From RGIG3009 sp045630765 (GTDB lineage: Bacteria > Bacillota > Clostridia > Oscillospirales > Acutalibacteraceae): a stretch of DNA of 6,544 nucleotides. The notes beneath the pieces are model-generated. The model had not been told where the DNA came from. It searched no databases and was given only the letters and a program-made list of their open reading frames with translations. Below, in pieces: positions 1-5,954 of this stretch (its first letter is position 1; each line of letters starts with the position of its first letter). A program made the translations under genes and the position numbers. The stretch lies in NCBI GenBank assembly GCA_045630765.1, contig JAZQTM010000017.1, forward strand, positions 1-6,544, given 5' to 3'.

Positions 1-534
1 TCCTTGGCTCACAGAAACGACATGGCTACGATCCGACTTCTGTTGTGCGATGAGGTCAACGACGTGACGGCCTCTTTGGTTGTGGCGCAGTTGCTGTATC
101 TGGAGGGGCAGGATCCCGACAAGGACATTCATCTGTATATCAACAGCCCCGGTGGTTCGATTTCCGCGGGTATGGCAATTTATGATACGATGCAGTTTAT
201 CAAGTGTGACGTATCCACCATCTGCATCGGCATGGCTGCCAGTATGGGTTCTTTCTTGCTGGCTGCCGGCGCAAAGGGTAAGCGCTTGGCGCTTCCCAAC
301 AGTGAGATCATGATTCACCAACCGCTTGGTGGCGCCAAAGGTCAAGCAAGTGACATTAAGATTCAAGCGGAACACATTTTGTTTATCCGCAATCGCATGA
401 ACACCTTGCTGTCCGAAATGACCGGTCAACCACTCGATGTGATTGAGAAGGATACCGACCGCGATAATTGGATGACTGCCGAGGATGCCGTGAAATACGG
501 CTTGATCGACAAAGTGATCGAAAAGAGGATTTAA
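1..534 (+). CDS. clpP: ATP-dependent Clp protease proteolytic subunit ClpP, 5' end missing
   Basis: Serine peptidase subunit that forms the barrel-shaped chamber of the cytoplasmic Clp protease and cuts proteins fed in by ClpX or another Clp ATPase. The whole catalytic triad is visible: Ser in GMAASMG (codon 241-243), His in MIHQPLGG (codon 316-318) and Asp in DTDRD (codon 463-465). Their spacing matches Ser97, His122 and Asp171 of mature E. coli ClpP. The LYINSPGGSI block is also intact. The frame is open to the left edge, and neither the TTG at 4 nor the ATG at 22 has a ribosome binding site, so I treat the gene as 5'-partial. About 17 residues of a mature ClpP lie outside the window. The residues encoded by the first 45 bases do not match the usual conserved SRLLxxRIIxL block, although everything from LCDEVND onward does. 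clpX follows after 3 bases, so the two are surely cotranscribed. Confidence 0.96.
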   Translation, partial: SLAHRNDMATIRLLLCDEVNDVTASLVVAQLLYLEGQDPDKDIHLYINSPGGSISAGMAIYDTMQFIKCDVSTICIGMAASMGSFLLAAGAKGKRLALPNSEIMIHQPLGGAKGQASDIKIQAEHILFIRNRMNTLLSEMTGQPLDVIEKDTDRDNWMTAEDAVKYGLIDKVIEKRI

Positions 535-537
535 CGC

Positions 538-1842
538 ATGCCCAAAAATGAGGATAACCGTACTGTCTGCTGTTCCTTTTGCGGAAAAGCACAAGACGAG
601 GTCTATCGTCTGATTGCCGGCTCCGGTGTGTATATTTGCAACGAATGCGTGGAGCTGTGTAGCGATATTTTGGAGGATGGAACCCATTTTTCCAAGAAAC
701 GCGCGCAGGATGCGGAAGGTTCCTTTGTGTTACCGACACCGAAGGAGATTAAAAAGTCGTTGGATGATTACGTCATCGGTCAAGATGCTGCAAAGGTCGC
801 CTTATCGGTTGCGGTTTACAACCATTACAAGCGTATTTATTGCGGTAACGATTTAGATGTTGAGATCGGCAAGAGCAACGTGTTGTTGCTCGGACCGACC
901 GGTGTCGGTAAAACAGCATTGGCGCAAACGCTTGCCAAAACGTTGAACGTCCCGTTTGCCATTGCGGATGCCACGACCTTGACGGAGGCCGGCTACGTCG
1001 GTGAAGACGTCGAGAACATTCTGCTTCGCTTGATTCAAGCGGCAGAGGGGAACGTGGAACGCGCTGAACGTGGTATTATCTACGTGGATGAGATTGACAA
1101 GATCGCCCGCCGCAGCGAGAACCCTTCCATTACGCGTGACGTTAGCGGTGAGGGCGTGCAGCAGGCGCTTCTTAAGATCTTGGAAGGAACGGTTTCCAAC
1201 GTTCCTCCGAACGGCGGACGTAAACATCCGCAGCAGGAGTTTATTCAGATTGATACCAGTAATATTCTCTTTATCCTTGGCGGTGCGTTTGACGGTATTG
1301 AAAAGACTGTCGAAAAGCGCATTTCCTCCGGTGCGATGGGCTTCGGCAACGAAGTGAAATCCAAAAAGGATCTGGATCAAGGGGAGATGTATCGGCAGGT
1401 TGTGCCGCAGGATCTGGTTAAGTTTGGCTTAATTCCTGAACTGGTAGGTCGTATGCCTGTCATTACTGCACTGCAGCCGTTAGATGTAGATGCTCTTGTT
1501 AAAATTTTGAGCAAACCGAAAAACGCGCTTTTGAAGCAGTATGCGGGTTTGTTCAAACTTGACGATGTAGAACTGGAATTTGCGCCGGATGCACTCAAAG
1601 CAGTGGCGGAAAAGACGTTACAACGTAACACGGGCGCGCGTGGCTTGCGGTCGGTAATGGAAGAAGTGCTTACCAACCTTATGTTCGAGGTGCCGTCTGA
1701 TCCTACGGTGGAGAAAGTAATCATCACCCGTGCTTGTATTGAGGATAATGCGGCTCCCGAATTCGTCAAAAACCCCGAAAAAAAGGCGAACCGTATTAAG
1801 ACTCCCGGCAAAAAAACAGTCCGTCGCAAGGTGACGGCATAA
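538..1842 (+). CDS. clpX: ATP-dependent Clp protease ATP-binding subunit ClpX
   Basis: AAA+ unfoldase that recognises tagged or adaptor-delivered proteins, unfolds them and threads them into ClpP. The 434 residues are in order: an N-terminal zinc-binding domain with C12-x2-C15-x18-C34-x2-C37; Walker A GPTGVGKT at 119-126; the GYVG pore loop at 152-155; Walker B ending VDEID at 183-187; the RKH loop at 228-230; a ClpP-docking loop reading MGF at 267-269, where IGF is typical; an arginine-finger region ELVGRMP at 301-307; and sensor 2 GARGLR at 366-371. Length is close to the usual 410-430, with a lysine/arginine-rich tail (411-434) beyond the conserved core. The start is supported by an AGAGG at 524-528, nine bases upstream and inside the end of clpP. 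The 3-base gap to clpP implies cotranscription and probably translational coupling. Confidence 0.98.
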   Translation: MPKNEDNRTVCCSFCGKAQDEVYRLIAGSGVYICNECVELCSDILEDGTHFSKKRAQDAEGSFVLPTPKEIKKSLDDYVIGQDAAKVALSVAVYNHYKRIYCGNDLDVEIGKSNVLLLGPTGVGKTALAQTLAKTLNVPFAIADATTLTEAGYVGEDVENILLRLIQAAEGNVERAERGIIYVDEIDKIARRSENPSITRDVSGEGVQQALLKILEGTVSNVPPNGGRKHPQQEFIQIDTSNILFILGGAFDGIEKTVEKRISSGAMGFGNEVKSKKDLDQGEMYRQVVPQDLVKFGLIPELVGRMPVITALQPLDVDALVKILSKPKNALLKQYAGLFKLDDVELEFAPDALKAVAEKTLQRNTGARGLRSVMEEVLTNLMFEVPSDPTVEKVIITRACIEDNAAPEFVKNPEKKANRIKTPGKKTVRRKVTA

Positions 1843-1848
1843 GGAAAA

Positions 1849-1854
1849 TATAAT
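1849..1854 (+). promoter_or_regulatory. Possible -10 element for lon
   Basis: A perfect TATAAT lies 6 bases after the clpX stop. No convincing TTGACA-like hexamer is found 16-18 bases upstream, so the call rests on the -10 alone. If it is used, transcription would start near 1860 and the hairpin at 1870-1901 would lie in the lon leader. No CIRCE or CtsR-type operator is visible here, so heat-shock control is not supported by the sequence. Confidence 0.35.
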
Positions 1855-1869
1855 AGTCGTTTTGAAATC

Positions 1870-1905
1870 GTTGGCAGTCGGTTTTGCGACCGACTGCTGA
1901 CTTTT
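1870..1905 (+). terminator. Hairpin with T-run between clpX and lon: terminator or leader attenuator
   Basis: Arms 1870-1882 and 1889-1901 pair over 13 positions. The inner nine (GCAGTCGGT with ACCGACTGC) are perfect, then come two G-U wobbles and two further Watson-Crick pairs. The loop is six bases, and TTTT follows at 1902-1905. This fits a Rho-independent terminator ending the clpP-clpX transcript, although the T-run is short. Because it sits upstream of the lon ribosome binding site and downstream of a TATAAT, it could instead act as an attenuator or a structured leader for lon. Confidence 0.65.
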
Positions 1906-1912
1906 CCATATT

Positions 1913-1917
1913 AGGAG
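1913..1917 (+). promoter_or_regulatory. Ribosome binding site that fixes the lon start
   Basis: AGGAG sits 8 bases before the ATG at 1926 and 11 before the adjacent ATG at 1929. It makes 1926 the preferred start. It rules out the in-frame TTG at 1884, which lies in the loop of the upstream hairpin and has no ribosome binding site of its own. Confidence 0.85.
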
Positions 1918-1925
1918 TGAAAACA

Positions 1926-4259
1926 ATGATGGCATTGCAAAAGCGGATTTCCCGCGTATCTACGTTGCCGCTGCTGGCATTGCGCGGTTTGGTGGTTTTT
2001 CCCAATACTACCGTTCAATTTGAGGTAGGACGCGAAAAATCCGTTCAGGCCTTGCAGGAAGCTGTGAATACCGACCAATTAATCTTTTTGGTCACCCAAC
2101 AGAATACAGCTGATGAAGATCCCTCTCCTGATGCTTTGTGCAAGACCGGTGTAGTCGTTCGGTTGCAGCAGGTATTGCGTATGCCGTCGGACATAGTGCG
2201 CGTAAAGGTGGAAGCCTTGTACCGTGCGCGCGTGCGCAGTTTTACGCAGACAGAGCCGTTTATGGTTGCCGAAGTGCGTGAATGTCTTACGCGTCCTATG
2301 GCGGATAAGGACGGTGAAACTGCCTTTTTCCGCAAATGCCGCGACTATTTTCATCAGTACATAGAACTGAATCCTGAAATTCCCGATAACGCTGTCAGTG
2401 AGCTGATGCTGCTGCGTGATAACGGTATCTTTGCTGACCGTATAGCGGATATTTTACCCGCTACTGCAGAAAATAAGCAAAAAGTGTTGGATGCGTTATC
2501 GCTGGAAAAACGCTTTGAAGAATTGCTGCGTATTCTTGCCGATGAGGTGCGAATTGCCGAATTGGAGCGCGGTATTGAGCGTCAAGTACAATCTGCTATC
2601 GATAAAAATCAGCGTGATTACTATTTACACGAGCAGATGCGCGTCATTGCTTCCGAACTGGGGGAAGAAGACGATCCTGCCGGTGAAGCGGATGAATTGC
2701 GTGAAAAGATCAAGGCACTTGCCTTATCATCCGAAATCGAAGAAAAACTGCTTAAAGAGTGCAACAAACTGGCAAAAATGCCGTTTGGTTCTCATGAAGC
2801 AACGGTGATCCGTAATTACCTGGATACTTGTTTAGATCTTCCGTGGCATAATTACTCGGAGGAAATTTTAGACATTTCCCGTGCGCGAGAAATTCTTGAT
2901 CGCGATCATTACGGTTTGGAAAAAGTAAAAGAACGCATTTTAGAGGTGCTGGCCGTTCGCAGCTTGACGGGTGGAACAAAAGGACAAGTTATCTGTCTGG
3001 TTGGCCCTCCCGGTGTCGGTAAGACCTCCATTGCACGGTCAATTGCCGAAGCACTCGGCCGCACTTACGTCCGTGTATCGCTCGGTGGCGTGCGTGATGA
3101 ATCCGACATTCGCGGTCATCGTCGCACCTATATCGGCTCTATGCCGGGGCGTATTATCCGTGCGCTTGAAAAAGCAAAGACCTCGAATCCGTTGATTTTA
3201 TTGGATGAGATCGATAAATTGGGAAGCAGCTATAACGGCGATCCGTCCTCTGCTTTATTAGAGGTGCTGGACACCGAGCAGAACAACGCTTTTGTCGATC
3301 ATTATTTGGAGATACCGTACGATCTTTCCAAGGTACTGTTTATCACGACTGCGAACAATGCGGAAAACATACCCGCACCTTTGTTTGACCGTATGGACGT
3401 TATTACGTTGTCCAGCTATACGGCGGAAGAAAAATTCCATATTGCTCGCAATCACTTGATTAAAAAGCAATTGAAACAAAATGGGTTGGATGCCCGTCGC
3501 TTGCGCATCAGTGACAGCGCTTTGCGCTTGATGATCGACGGCTATACCCGTGAGGGCGGCGTGCGTAATCTGGAACGTTCCATTGCAAAGATCTGCCGTA
3601 AACGTGCACAAGAACTCGTTTCTGAAACACCTTGTAAGGTGACCGTTAACGAGAAACTTCTGGCGGACTATTTAGGTCCTCGCCGCTTCAAGGAAGAGAC
3701 ACGTGCCGTCAGTGATGAGGTCGGTGTTGTGAACGGTCTTGCTTGGACGGCAGTTGGCGGCGAAACGATGCCCGTTGAAGTGGCGGTATTGGATGGTACA
3801 GGTAAACTGGAACTGACCGGCTCGCTTGGCGACGTGATGAAAGAATCTGCCAAAGCCGCGATCAGCTACGTGCGCTCCCGTGCCGACCGTTGGAATATCG
3901 CGGGTGATTTTTACAAGACGAAAGATATTCATATTCACGTTCCGGAAGGTGCCGTACCGAAAGACGGTCCGTCTGCCGGCGTAACGATGGCAACGGCTAT
4001 GGTATCAGCGTTAACGGGAATTCCTGTGCGTCACGACGTGGCGATGACAGGTGAGATTTCACTGCGCGGCAGAGTGTTGCCGATTGGCGGTCTTAAAGAG
4101 AAGACAATGGCTGCATATCGTCATCATATGAAAACGGTTGTTATCCCGCAGGATAACGAGCCCGATCTGTCCGAGGTGGATGAAGTGGTTAAGAACAACA
4201 TTCGTTTTGTGACCGCTCGCACGATGGATACGGTAATCGAAACCGCTTTGTTGATGTAA
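1926..4259 (+). CDS. lon: ATP-dependent protease La (LonA type)
   Basis: Homo-oligomeric cytoplasmic protease that unfolds and degrades misfolded and short-lived regulatory proteins in one polypeptide. From the ATG at 1926 it has 777 residues, the normal LonA length. In order: an N-terminal LON substrate-binding domain (about 13-190, starting LPLLALRG), a helical linker (to about 330), and an AAA+ module. The module has Walker A GPPGVGKT at 360-367, Walker B ILLDEID around 424-430, sensor 1 ITTANN near 473 and sensor 2 GGVRNLER near 544-551. The C-terminal protease domain runs from about 593. The catalytic serine is Ser683 in PKDGPSAG (codon 3972-3974). The partner lysine is Lys726 in GGLKEK, 43 residues later as in E. 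coli Lon. No transmembrane segment is seen, so this is LonA and not LonB. Two ATG codons are adjacent at the start; the first has the better ribosome spacing. engB follows after 14 bases. Confidence 0.98.
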   Translation: MMALQKRISRVSTLPLLALRGLVVFPNTTVQFEVGREKSVQALQEAVNTDQLIFLVTQQNTADEDPSPDALCKTGVVVRLQQVLRMPSDIVRVKVEALYRARVRSFTQTEPFMVAEVRECLTRPMADKDGETAFFRKCRDYFHQYIELNPEIPDNAVSELMLLRDNGIFADRIADILPATAENKQKVLDALSLEKRFEELLRILADEVRIAELERGIERQVQSAIDKNQRDYYLHEQMRVIASELGEEDDPAGEADELREKIKALALSSEIEEKLLKECNKLAKMPFGSHEATVIRNYLDTCLDLPWHNYSEEILDISRAREILDRDHYGLEKVKERILEVLAVRSLTGGTKGQVICLVGPPGVGKTSIARSIAEALGRTYVRVSLGGVRDESDIRGHRRTYIGSMPGRIIRALEKAKTSNPLILLDEIDKLGSSYNGDPSSALLEVLDTEQNNAFVDHYLEIPYDLSKVLFITTANNAENIPAPLFDRMDVITLSSYTAEEKFHIARNHLIKKQLKQNGLDARRLRISDSALRLMIDGYTREGGVRNLERSIAKICRKRAQELVSETPCKVTVNEKLLADYLGPRRFKEETRAVSDEVGVVNGLAWTAVGGETMPVEVAVLDGTGKLELTGSLGDVMKESAKAAISYVRSRADRWNIAGDFYKTKDIHIHVPEGAVPKDGPSAGVTMATAMVSALTGIPVRHDVAMTGEISLRGRVLPIGGLKEKTMAAYRHHMKTVVIPQDNEPDLSEVDEVVKNNIRFVTARTMDTVIETALLM

Positions 4260-4273
4260 AGAGGGGAAACGTT

Positions 4274-4861
4274 ATGAAAATTGAATCGGCTGTGTTTGAA
4301 ACGTCTGCCGGTGTTTCCGGTCAGTTGATCGCCTCAACCTTGCCGGAGATCGCGTTTTCCGGTCGTTCCAACGTAGGCAAGTCCTCGCTGATCAACAAAC
4401 TTCTTAACCGCAAATCGTTAGCACGCACCAGTGCGACACCCGGTAAAACGGCGACGATCAATTTCTATAAACTGGATACGATGCGCCTTGTTGATTTACC
4501 GGGATACGGGTATGCGAAACTGTCGAATGCGGAGAAACTCCGTTTTAGCCAAACGATCGAGCATTATTTTGATGACGATCGTGATTTGCGTCTTGTTTTG
4601 CAGTTGATCGATATGCGCCATCCGCCGACGGCTAACGATTTCCAAATGTTGGACTATTTGGTGCAGTGTGAAATTCCGTTCGTGATCGTCTTAACAAAGG
4701 CAGACAAGCTCAATAAGACTGAACGCGAAAAACGATTGGAAGCCTTAAAAGAAGAACTTGCGAACTTTGAAGGTGTACAATGCATACCGTTTTCTGCTGT
4801 AAACGGTGAGGGCGTAGATACGCTGCGTGCTATTTTGGACGAAGTGGCAAGCGAGCCGTAA
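4274..4861 (+). CDS. engB: Ribosome biogenesis GTP-binding protein EngB (YsxC/YihA)
   Basis: Small TRAFAC-class GTPase that in Bacillus and E. coli is needed for late assembly of the 50S ribosomal subunit. It acts in the cytoplasm on the immature particle. The 195 residues are a single G domain with all motifs in place: G1 GRSNVGKS at 30-37, G2 in TPGKT at 55-59, G3 DLPGYG at 74-79, G4 TKAD at 141-144 and G5 near SAVNGEG at 174-180. Length matches the family (about 190-210). A GAGGGG at 4261-4266 lies seven bases before the ATG. The gene starts 14 bases after the lon stop, as ysxC follows lonA in B. subtilis, so it probably belongs to the lon transcript. I see no clear hairpin terminator right after it. 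Confidence 0.97.
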   Translation: MKIESAVFETSAGVSGQLIASTLPEIAFSGRSNVGKSSLINKLLNRKSLARTSATPGKTATINFYKLDTMRLVDLPGYGYAKLSNAEKLRFSQTIEHYFDDDRDLRLVLQLIDMRHPPTANDFQMLDYLVQCEIPFVIVLTKADKLNKTEREKRLEALKEELANFEGVQCIPFSAVNGEGVDTLRAILDEVASEP

Positions 4862-4902
4862 ACAGATTTAAATTTCTATCATTTCACTTCTTATGAGTCG
4901 TG

Positions 4903-4908
4903 TATAAT
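4903..4908 (+). promoter_or_regulatory. Likely -10 element of the small cysteine-rich gene
   Basis: A perfect TATAAT lies 48 bases before the ATG at 4957, in the AT-rich gap after engB. The -35 region is poor: candidates such as TTCACT at 4883-4888 give a 14-base spacer, shorter than usual. A start near 4915 would leave a leader of about 40 bases. The promoter is inferred, and read-through from engB is also possible. Confidence 0.5.
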
Positions 4909-4956
4909 CCATATAGCGGGATATACTATTAACGACTTCAAATAAAGGAGGGAGTT

Positions 4957-5133
4957 ATGATGGATATGAACAACTGTCAGGCTAACAAGTCAATTCATTG
5001 CTCGGTGGAGCAGTGCCGTTACCACTGCGGTACCGATAACTATTGCTCACTGAACGCCATTCAGGTGGGTACGCACGAAAAAGATCCCACGGTTTGCCAG
5101 TGCGTTGACTGCCAGTCTTTTGAAAAGAAATAA
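4957..5133 (+). CDS. Small cysteine-rich protein of the DUF1540 type
   Basis: A 58-codon gene encoding a soluble protein with no signal peptide or membrane segment. It has eight cysteines at positions 7, 15, 20, 24, 30, 47, 49 and 52. The pattern CSVEQCRYHC, then YCSLNAIQVGTH, then CQCVDCQSFE is what I know from DUF1540 proteins of Firmicutes. Their function is not established; the cysteine pairs suggest metal (probably zinc) binding, which is inference. The start is strongly supported by an AAAGGAGGG at 4944-4952 just before an ATG-ATG pair at 4957 and 4960. I chose the first ATG, though the second has the more usual spacing and would give 57 residues. The gene has its own probable promoter, and a strong hairpin terminator lies 11 bases after its stop, so it looks like a separate unit between the lon-engB and dapA-dapB groups. 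Confidence 0.9.
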   Translation: MMDMNNCQANKSIHCSVEQCRYHCGTDNYCSLNAIQVGTHEKDPTVCQCVDCQSFEKK

Positions 5134-5144
5134 ACCTCATAAAG

Positions 5145-5177
5145 AAAAGCCGTCACACGAAAGTGTGACGGCTTTTT
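5145..5177. terminator. Bidirectional Rho-independent terminator between convergent genes
   Basis: Arms 5148-5158 (AGCCGTCACAC) and 5163-5173 (GTGTGACGGCT) pair perfectly over 11 bases around a GAAA tetraloop. The stem continues as A-T pairs outside the core. A T5 run ends the plus-strand transcript of the small cysteine-rich gene. On the minus strand the AAAGAAAA at 5141-5148 reads as a T-rich tail, so the same hairpin should also end the dapA-dapB transcript, whose last stop codon is at 5186-5188. Confidence 0.92.
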
Positions 5178-5185
5178 GCATATAA

Positions 5186-5941
5186 TCAGTTTTCTGCAAC
5201 CAAGTCTTTCATCGTATAGAAACCGGCTGCTTTGCCTACCAAAAAGAGGGCGGCGTTGATAGCGCCTACGGCGAATACGCCGCGGGACGTGGCGGAGTGG
5301 GAGAGCGTGATACACTCTTCGTGCCCCGCAAACAACACGTCGTGTTCACCTACGATCGTACCGCCGCGGATCGAACTAAAGCCGATCTCGTGAGCGTCAC
5401 GTTTTTGACGAACGGCGTGGCGATCAAACACATACTCAGGGGAGTAGGGCAACCCTTCCTTGACGGCATCCGCTAACATCAGAGCCGTGCCGGACGGTGC
5501 GTCGATTTTTTGGTTGTGATGCTTTTCAATGATTTCCACATCAAACGACGTTCCGAGTACAGCTGCCGCTTTCTTTGCCAACTCTGCGAGCAGGCTGATA
5601 CCAAGCGACATATTGGCACTGGAAAAAACAGCCGTTTTTGAAGCCGCACCGCGAACATCCTCCAGTTGTTTGTCGGAAAGACCCGTCGTGGCAATCACGA
5701 TAGGAAGCGCGTGTGCTGCGGCATAGGCAAGCACGCCGTCCAACATAGCAGGGTGTGAGAAATCAATAATCACATCGGCTGCCACATCGCACTGCGAAGG
5801 CTCTGCGTATACCGGATAGGTGACCGATTCGGTATTGATGTCGAAACCGGCGACAATTTCGCAATCGTCACGGGAGGCGACGCATTGGGTAATCATTTTT
5901 CCCATTCTTCCGTTGCAACCGGAAAGGATAATACGAGTCAT
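5186..5941 (-). CDS. dapB: 4-hydroxy-tetrahydrodipicolinate reductase DapB
   Basis: Uses NAD(P)H to reduce the DapA product to tetrahydrodipicolinate, the second step of the branch leading to diaminopimelate (peptidoglycan) and lysine; cytoplasmic. The 251 residues begin with a Rossmann nucleotide-binding motif GCNGRMG at 8-14. The cofactor-contact stretch ATTGLS is at 84-89. The signature EKHHNQKIDAPSGTA at 139-153 carries the catalytic His141 and substrate-binding Lys145, equivalent to His159 and Lys163 in E. coli. It is shorter than the E. coli enzyme (273) and closer to the compact form seen in mycobacteria and many Firmicutes. The start is supported by AAAGGAG on the minus strand (5954-5948), six bases before the ATG. 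Only 11 bases separate it from dapA upstream. Confidence 0.97.
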   Translation of the reverse strand: MTRIILSGCNGRMGKMITQCVASRDDCEIVAGFDINTESVTYPVYAEPSQCDVAADVIIDFSHPAMLDGVLAYAAAHALPIVIATTGLSDKQLEDVRGAASKTAVFSSANMSLGISLLAELAKKAAAVLGTSFDVEIIEKHHNQKIDAPSGTALMLADAVKEGLPYSPEYVFDRHAVRQKRDAHEIGFSSIRGGTIVGEHDVLFAGHEECITLSHSATSRGVFAVGAINAALFLVGKAAGFYTMKDLVAEN

Positions 5942-5947
5942 AGCAAA

Positions 5948-5954
5948 CTCCTTT
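5948..5954 (-). promoter_or_regulatory. dapB ribosome binding site overlapping the dapA stop codon
   Basis: Read on the minus strand, the dapA stop TAA (5955-5953) runs directly into AAAGGAG (5954-5948), with the dapB ATG six bases further on. A ribosome finishing dapA would sit on the dapB binding site, which favours translational coupling of the two enzymes. Confidence 0.85.

Noticed and set aside
853..1829. Long minus-strand open frames opposite clpX (853-1380 and 1377-1829)
   Set aside because: They lie wholly antisense to a clear ClpX, and their translations show no recognisable domain. They reflect codon bias of the real gene.
1884..1925. N-terminal extension of Lon starting at the TTG at 1884
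   Set aside because: It begins in the loop of the hairpin, has no ribosome binding site, and its 14 residues are not Lon-like. The ATG at 1926 has a good AGGAG and gives the family length.
4862..4902. AT-rich near-palindrome (AGATTTAAATTTCT) after engB as a terminator
   Set aside because: The stem would be only A-T pairs, with no loop and no T-run, so it is too weak to call a terminator.
4907..4922. Short inverted repeat ATCC/GGAT next to the -10 element as an operator
   Set aside because: Four paired bases around an 8-base spacer are expected by chance, and no known operator is matched.
5061..5315. Minus-strand open frame across the terminator and the end of dapB
   Set aside because: It runs antisense through the small cysteine-rich gene and the hairpin, has no family resemblance, and overlaps dapB in another frame. 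It is a shadow.
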